64,000 nt of DNA from [Flexibacter] sp. ATCC 35208. Lineage in GTDB: Bacteria; Bacteroidota; Bacteroidia; Chitinophagales; Chitinophagaceae. The first letter of the stretch is position 1, and each line of letters opens with the position of its first letter. The stretch is from assembly GCF_001975825.1 (NCBI RefSeq), contig NZ_MTKN01000020.1, forward strand, positions 62,001-126,000. Reading direction: 5' to 3'. Shown piece after piece: positions 1 through 8,878 of the stretch. The notes under the pieces are model-generated. The model ran no database searches. It was not told the origin of the DNA and saw only the letters and a program-made list of their open reading frames with translations. Made by a program: the position numbers and the translations under genes.

Positions 1-261
1 GCCGATATCAGTGAAATAAAAAAACTCCCCGCATTCAAAGAAAAAGTAGGAGATATACGTTATAACATAGATGCAGTGTCCGCCTCGTCTAAACAGCAGT
101 TGACCCATCAAACCATCTATAGTCAGTTCATTATGCTGTCAGTGACTAAAAAGCCTGAGATGCCCGGCTATACAGCAGTTCCTCAGGATCAACTGGATAG
201 GTATGCATTCCCAAAAACCATTACAGACTTCCTGAAACGTGGCGAATTGAGCTTGTTCTGA
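1..261 (+). CDS. mutY: A/G-specific adenine glycosylase, C-terminal fragment
   Basis: The first 86 codons are the tail of a longer gene that enters from the left edge. The tail contains LTHQTIYSQF, which resembles the LTH motif in the NUDIX-like C-terminal domain of MutY; that domain helps recognise 8-oxoguanine opposite A. The catalytic HhH and Fe-S parts lie outside the window. The downstream order ssb-gldE-gldD matches the conserved mutY-ssb-gldE-gldD arrangement of gliding Bacteroidota, and this context supports the call as much as the short fragment does. Confidence 0.72.
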   Translation, partial: ADISEIKKLPAFKEKVGDIRYNIDAVSASSKQQLTHQTIYSQFIMLSVTKKPEMPGYTAVPQDQLDRYAFPKTITDFLKRGELSLF

Positions 262-439
262 TGCAAAAACTCTCTGAGGACAAAGTGCGCCCAACTTGCT
301 GCGGCAAGGTATTTGAAGCTAAAACTAGTCAGCATTTTTTTCACAACGATTTGAAAAAAATGTTAACTTTAAGAAGGTTGTTTATTTAAAGAAACAGTAT
401 ATTTCCATCGTTAAAATCAATAGATTAAAACCTGCAACA

Positions 440-895
440 ATGAGAGGTGTTAATAAAGTAATCCTGATTGGCAACTTGGGTAGAGATCCGGATGTACAGT
501 TTTTAGAAGGCAATATCGCAGTAGCTAAATTTTCTCTGGCTACTACGGAGACATTTAAGGACAGGGCCGGTAAACTGATCTCCCAAACAGAATGGCACAC
601 GGTAGTTTTATGGCGTGGACTGGCAGAATTAGCGCAGAAATACCTGCACAAAGGCAGCCTGGTTTACATTGAAGGACGTCTGCGCACACGTAGCTGGGAA
701 GATAAGGAAGGAAATAAAAAATTTGCTACCGAAGTTGTAGGTGATAACCTCGTTATGCTGGATAAACGCATGGATCTTAATAATTCAGAGCATGCCATCC
801 ATCATAGTAATACAGGCAGCACTACCGGTGACAATTTCCCCAATATGGACATCCCCCCCCAAATTAGTGACGCAGCTGACGATCTGCCCTTTTAA
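440..895 (+). CDS. ssb: Single-stranded DNA-binding protein
   Basis: A 151-residue protein that coats single-stranded DNA during replication and repair. The OB-fold covers about residues 1-108, opening MRGVNKVILIGNLGRDPDV, with the usual GSLVYIEGRLRTRSW strand. A short polar linker follows, and the protein ends in the acidic tip DDLPF that docks partner proteins. The length is normal for the family. It starts at an ATG 178 bp after mutY and precedes gldE on the same strand. Confidence 0.97.
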   Translation: MRGVNKVILIGNLGRDPDVQFLEGNIAVAKFSLATTETFKDRAGKLISQTEWHTVVLWRGLAELAQKYLHKGSLVYIEGRLRTRSWEDKEGNKKFATEVVGDNLVMLDKRMDLNNSEHAIHHSNTGSTTGDNFPNMDIPPQISDAADDLPF

Positions 896-953
896 ACTAT
901 CCAATTAAAATATTAATTCTTTTTGCTTGATAACCCCGTAATGGGGTATTACT

Positions 954-961
954 TATATTTG
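954..961 (+). promoter_or_regulatory. Promoter -7 element upstream of gldE
   Basis: TATATTTG is an exact match to the Bacteroidota -7 consensus TAnnTTTG. A TTG at 927-929 lies 24 bp upstream, slightly long for the -33 element. A small hairpin (ACCCC/GGGGT, about 933-947) sits between them and may end the ssb transcript. The inferred leader to the gldE start is about 95 nt. Confidence 0.5.
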
Positions 962-1062
962 CATATAGGGAAAGCGATTCAATTTAATACCTGAATTTCT
1001 TTCCCATTTTTTTGGAACCTGCTTTGCAGTGTAATGCTGGTTTTTAATTCCTTAACGAAAAG

Positions 1063-2421
1063 TTGAACAATTTGTACACCTATCCGGCAAGCATTATTTC
1101 TGGTAAGCTCACCCTGTTACAAGCCTCGGCACCAATTGCCACGCCAAACGTGGTGATTTACCTGCTTGTAATCTTCATACTCTTACTCCTGGCTTTCATC
1201 GTCTCCGGCGCAGAAGTAGCCTTCTTCTCCCTGAATTACAAGGACCTGAACGCTCTGAAAACCAGGCAAAACACCAGTGGAAAACTCATTACCAAACTCC
1301 TGGAAAAGCCCCGCTCCCTGCTGGCATCCCTCCAGATAGCAGGTATACTCCTTTCCCTGGCATTCATCATGGTGACCAGCTACCTCATCACCCAAATGGA
1401 AGACCTGCAGACCCTGCCTGTCGTTTCCTTCGTGGTGCGCATAGCCATCATCATCTTTGTACTCCTCTTCTTTGGCCAGGTACTCCCCAGGGTATGGGCC
1501 GCCCAAAACAACATTCGCTTTGCTACCTACTTCGCCTGGTTTGTAAGCATTATTCATGCTACCCTCGAACCAGTCAGCGACTTCTATGTAAGCATGAGCG
1601 AAAGCATCGAAGCCCGCTTCTTCCATCGTGGCAGCGGCGCTGTCAACTACCAGGAAATAGACGAAGCCATCGAAATGAGTGTGGACCCGACCGCCTCACA
1701 GGAGGAAAAAAACATCCTGAAAGGCATCCTGAAGTTTGGCAATATCACCGTAAAACAAATCATGCATACCCGTCTGGATGTGCACGGTGTGGAATACGAC
1801 GCCCCTTTCGATGTAGTTGTCAAACATGTAGCTGACCTCCACTATTCCCGCCTGCCTGTTTACAAAGGCAATCTGGACAATATCGTTGGCGTTATACATA
1901 CCAAAGACCTGCTCCCACACCTTGACAAAGGCAATACTTTTGACTGGCATACCGTAATGCGCCAGCCATTCTTCGTTCACGGCCACAAGCTCATCGAAGA
2001 CCTGCTATCTGAATTCCAAACCAGGAGAATGCACTTTGCCGTAGTGGTAGATGAATTTGGTGGTACCTCCGGTATCGTAACCCTGGAAGATATTGTAGAA
2101 GAAGTGATCGGAGATATCAAAGATGAATTTGACGAAGAAGAATTCAACTATTCCAAAGTTGACAACTATACCTACGTGTTCGAGGGCAAAACCATGCTCA
2201 ACGACGTTTGCCGTATCATGAACATTCCTCCGGATACCTTCGAAACTGTAAAGGGTGAAAGCGACTCCATCGGAGGCCTGATCCTTGAACTGGCTGGTAA
2301 ATTCCCGGAAGAAAACAGCGTGATCACCTATGGAGATTATGACTTTACTGTACTGGAAAAGAGCAAGATGCGCATCCAGAAAGTACAGGTAAGCGTAAGG
2401 CAAAACGTGGAAGAAGAATAA
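1063..2421 (+). CDS. gldE: GldE, gliding-associated CNNM/CorC-family membrane protein
   Basis: A 452-residue protein with an N-terminal CNNM/DUF21 membrane domain (hydrophobic segments near residues 30-50, 85-108 and 120-140), a CBS-domain pair at about 225-350 containing SRLPVYKG and FAVVVDEFGGTSGIVT, and a C-terminal CorC_HlyC domain at about 365-445. GldE is required for or supports gliding in Flavobacterium and is functionally linked to GldD. The reading frame offers only a TTG at 1063 as a sensible start; the next Met is inside the membrane domain. GldD follows 18 bp downstream, so the two are probably cotranscribed. Confidence 0.92.
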   Translation: MNNLYTYPASIISGKLTLLQASAPIATPNVVIYLLVIFILLLLAFIVSGAEVAFFSLNYKDLNALKTRQNTSGKLITKLLEKPRSLLASLQIAGILLSLAFIMVTSYLITQMEDLQTLPVVSFVVRIAIIIFVLLFFGQVLPRVWAAQNNIRFATYFAWFVSIIHATLEPVSDFYVSMSESIEARFFHRGSGAVNYQEIDEAIEMSVDPTASQEEKNILKGILKFGNITVKQIMHTRLDVHGVEYDAPFDVVVKHVADLHYSRLPVYKGNLDNIVGVIHTKDLLPHLDKGNTFDWHTVMRQPFFVHGHKLIEDLLSEFQTRRMHFAVVVDEFGGTSGIVTLEDIVEEVIGDIKDEFDEEEFNYSKVDNYTYVFEGKTMLNDVCRIMNIPPDTFETVKGESDSIGGLILELAGKFPEENSVITYGDYDFTVLEKSKMRIQKVQVSVRQNVEEE

Positions 2422-2439
2422 TATCACAACATAGAAGCA

Positions 2440-3075
2440 ATGAACTGTAAGAGAAAAAGAAGCCTGTCAACTGTTACCGCCCGGCTGAAAGGCTGTTTCA
2501 TGCTGTTATTACTGCCGTTGCTGTATACTGCCTGTGACCAAACATATACTCCTAAACCAAGAGGATACTTCCAGATCAATTTTCCTAAAAGAGAATATCG
2601 CGTATTTGACCAACCCGGATATCCATATACATTCGAATATCCCGTTTACGCCAATATAGTCAAGGACAGCCTCTTCTTTGGACAAAAAACTGAAAATCCC
2701 TATTGGATAAATGTAGAGTTTCCTACCCTCAATGGGAAAATATACATGAGCTATAAAGAAATCGGGAAAGGGGAAAACGACTTCCAGAAACTCATTAATG
2801 ATGCCTTTAAGATGACTTATAAGCATACTTATAAGGCAGAATACATTGAAGAAAAAAACATCGGTAACCCAGCCAACCACATTTATGGTCTTTTCTACGA
2901 TGTAGGAGGTAACGCGGCTTCTGCCAAGCAGTTCTATATGACAGATTCCGTAAAACACTTCCTGCGTGGCGCCCTTTATTTCGACGCTGCACCAAATGCA
3001 GACTCCCTTGCACCAGTACATAAATTCCTGCAGGAAGATATGCTGCACCTGGTGGAAACACTGAAATGGCGTTAG
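2440..3075 (+). CDS. gldD: GldD, gliding motility lipoprotein
   Basis: A 211-residue lipoprotein with a positively charged N-terminus, a hydrophobic stretch and the lipobox LYTAC at about residues 28-32, so it should be lipid-anchored in the envelope. The mature part begins with PKPRGYFQINFPKREY, typical of GldD. It is needed for gliding and associated type IX secretion in Flavobacterium johnsoniae; whether this organism glides cannot be told from the window. Gene order gldE-gldD, 18 bp apart, supports the assignment. Confidence 0.92.
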   Translation: MNCKRKRSLSTVTARLKGCFMLLLLPLLYTACDQTYTPKPRGYFQINFPKREYRVFDQPGYPYTFEYPVYANIVKDSLFFGQKTENPYWINVEFPTLNGKIYMSYKEIGKGENDFQKLINDAFKMTYKHTYKAEYIEEKNIGNPANHIYGLFYDVGGNAASAKQFYMTDSVKHFLRGALYFDAAPNADSLAPVHKFLQEDMLHLVETLKWR

Positions 3076-3138
3076 ACTCCGAACCGAACCATGCAAAAGC
3101 AACCAGATTGTTGTAATTTTGCGGTCATTATCCTACCA

Positions 3139-3714
3139 ATGATCATCATAGACGATAAATATATCAGTGACGAAATAGTGGAAGAAAAGTTCGTGTGCAA
3201 CCTGGGGGCCTGCAAAGGAGCCTGCTGCGTAGCAGGGGACTGTGGAGCTCCACTGGACAAAGACGAAGTAAAGATCCTGAAGAAGGTCTATCCAAAAATC
3301 AAGTCTTACCTGCGCCCGGAAGGGATCGCCGAAATAGAAAAAACCGGGACCAATACTATTGATGATGAATATGGGTATGTAACCCCTATCGTGGATGGTG
3401 GTATCTGTGCCTATGCCAGCATCGACGAATATGGCGTAGTAGGTTGCGGTATAGAAAAAGCATACAAAGACGGCATCGTAGATTATAAAAAGCCGATCTC
3501 CTGTCACCTCTACCCCATCCGGGTCACTAAATACGAATCTTTTGAGGCGGTCAACTACGACCGTTGGGACATATGTAAACCAGCATGCAAGAATGGCAAA
3601 AGCCTGAAAGTACCGGTGTACCGCTTCCTCCAGGAAGCTATCATCCGCAAATACGGGGAAGAATTTTACGCCGTGCTGGATAAAATAGCGACCAAAAAAT
3701 ACCGCGCAGATTAA
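3139..3714 (+). CDS. DUF3109 family cysteine-cluster protein
   Basis: A 191-residue cytosolic protein of unknown function. The N-terminal cluster CNLGACKGACCVAGDC, then GGICAY, GCGIEK, ISCHLYP and WDICKPAC, form the cysteine-rich pattern of DUF3109 proteins and probably bind a metal or Fe-S cluster. I chose the ATG at 3139 because the family begins MIIIDDKYISD; a frame-open ATG at 3091 would add 16 residues with no family resemblance. It follows gldD by 63 bp and precedes lutB. Confidence 0.85.
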   Translation: MIIIDDKYISDEIVEEKFVCNLGACKGACCVAGDCGAPLDKDEVKILKKVYPKIKSYLRPEGIAEIEKTGTNTIDDEYGYVTPIVDGGICAYASIDEYGVVGCGIEKAYKDGIVDYKKPISCHLYPIRVTKYESFEAVNYDRWDICKPACKNGKSLKVPVYRFLQEAIIRKYGEEFYAVLDKIATKKYRAD

Positions 3715-3784
3715 GGCTGACGGCCTGTGGTATTATCCATTGGTAATTCCCTATCTTTACTAAATAAGTTGTCTAAATACACCA

Positions 3785-3805
3785 CCATACCGTTTTCCGG
3801 TATGG
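3785..3805 (+). terminator. Hairpin between DUF3109 gene and lutB
   Basis: CCATACCG (3785-3792) pairs perfectly with CGGTATGG (3798-3805) around a TTTTC loop and is followed by CTTTTG. The T-run is weak, so it may be a partial terminator or leader structure ahead of lutB. Confidence 0.4.
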
Positions 3806-3840
3806 CTTTTGTCATTCGCAATCAGCAATTCTAACAAAGT

Positions 3841-5217
3841 ATGCATCAGAATGCCTCCACATTCCTGGACAAGAGCGAGAAGAAAGCGACAGACCTCGGT
3901 CATCGCCAGACAATCAATTATAATATAGGCAAGTATAATACAGCTGTAAAAGCCGGAAAAAATCAGTTCTCCGATCTGATGACTGCTCGCGAACGCGCCA
4001 AGAATATCAAATGGAGAGCTATTGAGCAGCTGGACAAACACCTCGAAGAGTTTGAATCCAACCTGACCCGTCGTGGTGGCAAAGTGATCTGGGCGGAAAA
4101 TGCGGAGCAGGTGCTGGAAGAAATACTGAACATTTGCAAAGCCAAGAATTGCAAAAGCATCGTAAAGAGCAAATCAATGGCGACAGAAGAAGTTCATTTG
4201 AACAGCTTCCTGGCCGATCATAATATTGAGTGTGTAGAAACAGACCTGGGAGAATACATCCAACAGCTGGATGGTGAGCCGCCTTACCACATCGTAACAC
4301 CCGCCATGCACAAAAGCAAGGAAGATGTAGCCCGTCTGTTCGAAGAAAAACTGGGCACGCCTCCCAACCTCACTCCCCAGGAGCTGACCATGGTAGCCCG
4401 TGAAAAACTCCGTCAGAAATACCTGGATGCCGAAATCGGCATTACGGGGGCAAACTTCATCATTGCAGATATCGGTGGTATCGCCGTAACTGAAAATGAA
4501 GGAAACGCACGTCTGAGCACCGCCTTTCCCAAAACACATATCGTACTGGTGGGCATCGAAAAGATGATCCCATCTATCAATGACCTGGCACTCTTCTGGC
4601 CATTGCTGGCGACCTATGGTACCGGTCAGCAGGTAACTGTATATAACTCCATCTTTAGCGGTCCACGTCAGGAAGGAGAAATAGATGGTCCTGAAGAAAT
4701 GTATGTGATCCTGATGGATAATGGTCGTACTAATTTACTTGCGGATACTGAAGCCAGAGAAGCGCTGTATTGTATTCGCTGCGGTTCCTGCCTGAATGCC
4801 TGCCCTGTTTATAAAAACATTGGTGGTCATACTTATGGCACAACCTATAGCGGTCCGATCGGCTCTGTTATTACCCCTCACCTGAAGGGTGTTGAAAATT
4901 ATATGCACCTGAGTTATGCTTCATCCCTTTGCGGAAACTGTACAGAAGTATGCCCGGTACGCATCAACCTCCATGAATTACTACTCCACAACCGACATAA
5001 AGCCGTAGAAGAAAACCATACTTCCGGTGCTGAAAAGATATCCTGGTTTGGCTGGAAACAAGCCAGTCTAAGCCGGCGCATGATGAACCTTGCCAGTGGA
5101 AATATGAAGAACTTCTTCATGAAAAGGTTCTTTACCCAAGCATGGGGAGAAGACAGGGAATTGCCTGTATTTGCCCCTAAATCCTTCAACCAGATGTGGA
5201 AAGACCGCAAAAAGTAG
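3841..5217 (+). CDS. lutB: LutB-like iron-sulfur protein of L-lactate oxidation
   Basis: A 458-residue protein with a LUD domain (about 65-295), then two ferredoxin-type motifs, CIRCGSCLNACPVY near residue 310 and CGNCTEVCPV near residue 363, and a C-terminal LutB tail. In Bacillus LutB works with LutA and LutC to oxidise L-lactate to pyruvate. No lutA or lutC is next to it here: upstream is a DUF3109 gene and downstream a small membrane protein, so the partners must be elsewhere or the role may differ. Confidence 0.88.
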   Translation: MHQNASTFLDKSEKKATDLGHRQTINYNIGKYNTAVKAGKNQFSDLMTARERAKNIKWRAIEQLDKHLEEFESNLTRRGGKVIWAENAEQVLEEILNICKAKNCKSIVKSKSMATEEVHLNSFLADHNIECVETDLGEYIQQLDGEPPYHIVTPAMHKSKEDVARLFEEKLGTPPNLTPQELTMVAREKLRQKYLDAEIGITGANFIIADIGGIAVTENEGNARLSTAFPKTHIVLVGIEKMIPSINDLALFWPLLATYGTGQQVTVYNSIFSGPRQEGEIDGPEEMYVILMDNGRTNLLADTEAREALYCIRCGSCLNACPVYKNIGGHTYGTTYSGPIGSVITPHLKGVENYMHLSYASSLCGNCTEVCPVRINLHELLLHNRHKAVEENHTSGAEKISWFGWKQASLSRRMMNLASGNMKNFFMKRFFTQAWGEDRELPVFAPKSFNQMWKDRKK

Positions 5218-5241
5218 TAAATTCCAATAAAACACCACAAC

Positions 5242-5451
5242 ATGACGCTGATAGCAATATTGTTACCTTGGCTATCATTTTTGCTGAGAGGCAAGCTTCT
5301 TTCCGGCATATTATGCCTGATACTCCAATGCACAATACTCGGGTGGATTCCGGCTGCAATTTGGGCAGTCGTATCATTAAATGATAGTCGCGCAGATAGA
5401 AGAAACAGGAAACTGATTAAGGCGATAAAGCAGCACAAAGCCAGCTATTGA
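5242..5451 (+). CDS. YqaE/Pmp3-like small membrane protein
   Basis: A 69-residue protein with two hydrophobic segments (about 3-24 and 27-45) joined by a short LLRGKLLSG turn, then GWIPAAIWAV and a charged tail. This matches the layout of the UPF0057/Pmp3 family (LPP...LGYIPG), stress-linked membrane peptides that affect membrane potential in yeast and plants. It starts 24 bp after lutB and its stop overlaps the convergent gene by 7 bp. Confidence 0.68.
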   Translation: MTLIAILLPWLSFLLRGKLLSGILCLILQCTILGWIPAAIWAVVSLNDSRADRRNRKLIKAIKQHKASY

Positions 5452-6704
5452 TGCGCTTCCGGGGTAAAATTCACATCAACTTTTACTTTTACAGCTTTTC
5501 CATTTGCTGCTGGTAACCAGGCCGGCCCGACTTTGATTAAGCGGATAGCTTCCTGATCACATTCAGCCTGCAGCTTTTTCAGCACCCTGAAATCAGTCAA
5601 CGAACCATCCGGCTGTACATAGAATTGTACCCTGACTCTACCACTTACGATAAGACCTGCAGGATATTGTACATTTTTAGTGAGGTATATTTCGTACTTC
5701 TCAAATCCACCCATAGGAGATGGATCATTATTGCCTGAATTACCGATTACGGTTGTCGTATCTGTAGTTCGTTTCAGTTGCATTCTTACAAATGGCTCGC
5801 TGCCTGAATAATTCAGGCTCTTACTTTCATATCCGGGAGCATAGGCAGTGAACAGTTGATTACCTCCCATTTTCTTACTCATTCTTGCGGCCGGGAGAGA
5901 GAAATATCCTTCCTGATCTGTAGTTGCTCCATAAATTCCGGTAGTAACGGTTACACCGGCAATACCACTGTCTCCTTTCCAATTAAGGACCCTTCCTTTA
6001 ATGAGGTTTTGATCATAAGTAGAAAACCTGGATATCTGGTTCATTGTCATCGCCGCATTAGAGGATGATTTATACTCATCATAAACTTTACGGTAATTCT
6101 GACTAGCCAATACATCAACAGTATCTTTAGCTACATTAATAGAAGGAGTCAAAGCTGGTGCTGGTGCCAATGTGACCTCTGCCTGCGGCTGTGGTTCTGC
6201 CTTGGGTTCATTGAGAGGAGTTGCTATTGGAGCCGTTACAGCAGGTGCCTGAAAACTTTTATTGGTACTCTGTTCCTTCTTAAACATCGTCGCACTTTCC
6301 GGCACCTGTACCATCGCTGGTACCTCAGCCGGAATAATGGTATCCGTCTTAACGTCCACCTTCGCTATTTCAATTTTATTCCCTGCAGGCCACAACCAGA
6401 TAATGCTGGACCCAACTACAAAACAGACCGATGCTGCAACTGCCCAACGCAGATACATTGGAATCACCCTCCTTTTAGCAGGCGCCTGTACCCTTTGCTC
6501 CACTCGTTTGCTCAGGTCAGCCAGGTTCATACGCTGATCCGGAGCATGCTTTTCAAAGCCCTCCAGTGCTTCTGCCAGGAACGGATCATCCAAAGCCTGC
6601 CGCTCCAGGGCGTGCATAGCCTTGTGATCCAGCTCTCCAGCCAGATAACGGCGTATCAGATCAGGATCTGCCACAGGTTTAATATGATTGCTTTGCTGCT
6701 GCAT
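5445..6704 (-). CDS. Anti-sigma-like protein with CarboxypepD_reg and TonB_C domains
   Basis: A 419-residue single-pass membrane protein. Residues 10-65 (RRYLAGELDHKAMHALERQA) resemble the cytosolic anti-sigma segment of Bacteroidota regulators. A helix at about 84-105 crosses the membrane. A Pro/Ala/Gln-rich periplasmic linker follows, then a carboxypeptidase-regulatory-like beta domain (GRVLNWKGDSGIAGVTV, about 240-300) and a TonB C-terminal domain (about 330-415). The start overlaps the end of the sigma-factor gene by 26 bp, implying translational coupling and a sigma/anti-sigma pair. The TonB_C end is unusual for an anti-sigma and suggests contact with an outer-membrane receptor; that is inference. 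Confidence 0.75.
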   Translation of the reverse strand: MQQQSNHIKPVADPDLIRRYLAGELDHKAMHALERQALDDPFLAEALEGFEKHAPDQRMNLADLSKRVEQRVQAPAKRRVIPMYLRWAVAASVCFVVGSSIIWLWPAGNKIEIAKVDVKTDTIIPAEVPAMVQVPESATMFKKEQSTNKSFQAPAVTAPIATPLNEPKAEPQPQAEVTLAPAPALTPSINVAKDTVDVLASQNYRKVYDEYKSSSNAAMTMNQISRFSTYDQNLIKGRVLNWKGDSGIAGVTVTTGIYGATTDQEGYFSLPAARMSKKMGGNQLFTAYAPGYESKSLNYSGSEPFVRMQLKRTTDTTTVIGNSGNNDPSPMGGFEKYEIYLTKNVQYPAGLIVSGRVRVQFYVQPDGSLTDFRVLKKLQAECDQEAIRLIKVGPAWLPAANGKAVKVKVDVNFTPEAHQ

Positions 6705-7275
6705 TATGTTCTTCCATACAATTTTTCAGATTGCGCTTCCCATTCTGAATATAACTTTTCACCTTTTTCATCTCATATCCTGTCAGATCGGCTACTTCTT
6801 TGTAGCTCTTTTCCTTCAGGTAAAAAAGATCGACACTACGCTTCTGTTCTTCCGGCAAGGTCTCCATACACCTTTCCATCTCCTGGAGATTTGTCTCCAG
6901 CGCCGTACCGCCATCATGATGTGTAAATTGCTCGTTTTCCATAACAGGGAGCACATCAAGGGAGATCTCACGGATTTCTTTGTTCTTCATCGCCCGCAGT
7001 TTCATCAGACAATGATTGCGGGTCAGGACATGTAGCCAGCTTTTAAAGTTCTGTATCTCATACTGTTGCACTTTCACGATGAGTTCTTCAAAGATCTGCA
7101 TCACAACATCCTTACTGGCCTCTTCATCAAAATAACGCAAACAGACCCCATATACCAGGTTCATGTAACGCTGGTAAAGGGTAGCGAGATCTTCAAGCTT
7201 GCCGGATTGTTTGTATATCCGGATCATCTGTGCATCGTCCGCCCCGTTGTCACTATTGTGATGTATAAATGCCAT
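6679..7275 (-). CDS. ECF-type sigma-70 family RNA polymerase sigma factor
   Basis: A 198-residue sigma factor. Region 2 is at about residues 25-95 (LYQRYMNLVYGVCLRYF, NFKSWLHVLTRNHCL) and region 4 at about 135-185 (LPEEQKRSVDLFYLKEKSY, then an HTH). I chose the ATG at 7275; an upstream alternative start at 7287 lies inside a -7 promoter element. It is the first gene of a two-gene unit with the overlapping anti-sigma/TonB-like gene. Its target promoters are unknown. Confidence 0.9.
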   Translation of the reverse strand: MAFIHHNSDNGADDAQMIRIYKQSGKLEDLATLYQRYMNLVYGVCLRYFDEEASKDVVMQIFEELIVKVQQYEIQNFKSWLHVLTRNHCLMKLRAMKNKEIREISLDVLPVMENEQFTHHDGGTALETNLQEMERCMETLPEEQKRSVDLFYLKEKSYKEVADLTGYEMKKVKSYIQNGKRNLKNCMEEHNAAAKQSY

Positions 7276-7284
7276 AGCCCGTAA

Positions 7285-7292
7285 CAAATATA
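7285..7292 (-). promoter_or_regulatory. Promoter -7 element of the sigma-factor gene
   Basis: On the minus strand this reads TATATTTG, an exact TAnnTTTG match. It abuts the T-run of the purH terminator and ends 9 bp before the ATG, so the transcript would have almost no leader. Confidence 0.5.
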
Positions 7293-7321
7293 AAAAATAA
7301 GCACCGGCATAACCGGTGCTT
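7292..7321 (-). terminator. Intrinsic terminator of purH
   Basis: AAGCACCGG and CCGGTGCTT (7299-7307 and 7313-7321) form a perfect 9-bp stem with a 5-nt loop, followed on the minus strand by TTATTTTTTATA. It lies 31 bp after the purH stop. Confidence 0.85.
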
Positions 7322-7352
7322 ACAAAATATTATTCTTTCTGTTTAGAAAGAC

Positions 7353-8867
7353 TTAGTGTCTGAAATGACGCATACCGGTCATAACCATCACCATATCATT
7401 TTCTTTACAGTAAGTAATTGAGTCGTTGTCACGAACAGAGCCACCTGGCTGAATGATAGATACGATACCTTCAGCATGAGCGATACGTACGCAATCATCG
7501 AAAGGGAAGAATGCGTCAGACGCCATAGCTGCCCCTCTCAGATCGAAATTGAATTGCTTTGCTTTTTCAATAGCATGGCGCAGCGCATCGATACGGGAAG
7601 TCTGGCCACAACCTTTACCAATCAGCTGCTGGTTTTTCACCAGTGCGATAGCGTTAGATTTCAGGTGTTTACATACGATGTTAGCAAAGGTAAGGTCTGC
7701 TTTCTCTTCCGGTGTAGCAGGTTTAGCACCTACATCGTTCCAGTCCTGGAAGTTACCCTTATCATTGCCCTGCAACAGTACGCCGTTCAGCACATTCTTA
7801 TATACATACGGAGCTACGAAAGGTGCTTTCTGCTCCAATAAGATGCGATTCTTTTTAGCCTGCAGCACTTCCAGTGCATCAGGCGCAAAACCCGGAGCAA
7901 TCAGGATTTCAAAGAAGATCTCGCTGATAGACTCAGCAGTCGCTTTATCTACTATAGCATTACAAACCAGTACGCCACCAAATGCACTTTCCTTATCACC
8001 AGCCAGCGCAGCATCCCAAGCTTCTTTCAGGGTAGAGCGACTAGCGATACCGCATACGTTGGTATGCTTGATGACAGCGAAAGTGATGTCTTTAAATTCC
8101 TGAATCAGCTGGCAGGCCGCATCTACGTCTACCAGGTTATTGTAAGACAGTTCTTTACCATGCAGCTTGTTGAAGATCTCAGACAGGTCACCATAGAATA
8201 CACCCTTCTGGTGAGGATTTTCTCCATAACGCATGATCTGACCCTGAGGTGCAGATACCTGGAAATAAGCATTTGGCTCATTGTTCAGGAAGTACTGTGA
8301 AATTGCTACATCATAGTTAGCACATACTTCAAATGCCTTGGCAGCAAAAGCACGACGATCTTCCAGTGAAGTAGCGCCATTGTTGTCAGTCAGTACTTTT
8401 TCCAGATCAGCATACTGGTCTTTGGAAGCAACGATCACAACATCTTTGTAGTTCTTACCGGCAGCTCTGATCAGAGATACACCACCGATATCGATCTTCT
8501 CGATGATAGTTTGTTCTTCCTTCGTGCTCTTTACAGTCTCTTCGAACGGATACAGATCCACGATTACCAGATCCAGTTCAGGAATCTCGTATTGTGCAAG
8601 CTGTTCCAGATCCTGTGGATTATCACGACGAGCCAGAATACCACCAAATACTTTAGGATGCAATGTTTTTACACGGCCTCCCAGGATGGAAGGATAAGCT
8701 GTCAGGTTTTCTACAGCCACACAGGAAACACCTAAGTCTTCAATAAACTTTTGTGTACCACCGGTAGAATAGATGGTTACACCCTGTTCACCCAATTTTT
8801 TAACGATGTTCTCCAGGTTGTCTTTATAGAAAACGGAGATCAATGCTGATTTTATTTGCTTTTGCAT
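7353..8867 (-). CDS. purH: Bifunctional AICAR transformylase/IMP cyclohydrolase
   Basis: A 504-residue cytosolic enzyme for the last two steps of IMP synthesis. The N-terminal MGS-like cyclohydrolase domain (about 1-195) shows ISVFYKDNLENIVKKL and STGGTQKFI; the C-terminal transformylase domain shows IKHTNVCGIA with the catalytic Lys-His pair and a C-terminal FRH ending. I chose the ATG at 8867 because the family starts MQKQIKSALISV; the 26 extra upstream residues overlap comEC and look unrelated. It lies 11 bp after comEC but probably has its own promoter. Confidence 0.97.
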   Translation of the reverse strand: MQKQIKSALISVFYKDNLENIVKKLGEQGVTIYSTGGTQKFIEDLGVSCVAVENLTAYPSILGGRVKTLHPKVFGGILARRDNPQDLEQLAQYEIPELDLVIVDLYPFEETVKSTKEEQTIIEKIDIGGVSLIRAAGKNYKDVVIVASKDQYADLEKVLTDNNGATSLEDRRAFAAKAFEVCANYDVAISQYFLNNEPNAYFQVSAPQGQIMRYGENPHQKGVFYGDLSEIFNKLHGKELSYNNLVDVDAACQLIQEFKDITFAVIKHTNVCGIASRSTLKEAWDAALAGDKESAFGGVLVCNAIVDKATAESISEIFFEILIAPGFAPDALEVLQAKKNRILLEQKAPFVAPYVYKNVLNGVLLQGNDKGNFQDWNDVGAKPATPEEKADLTFANIVCKHLKSNAIALVKNQQLIGKGCGQTSRIDALRHAIEKAKQFNFDLRGAAMASDAFFPFDDCVRIAHAEGIVSIIQPGGSVRDNDSITYCKENDMVMVMTGMRHFRH

Positions 8868-8878
8868 GTATGGAAACA

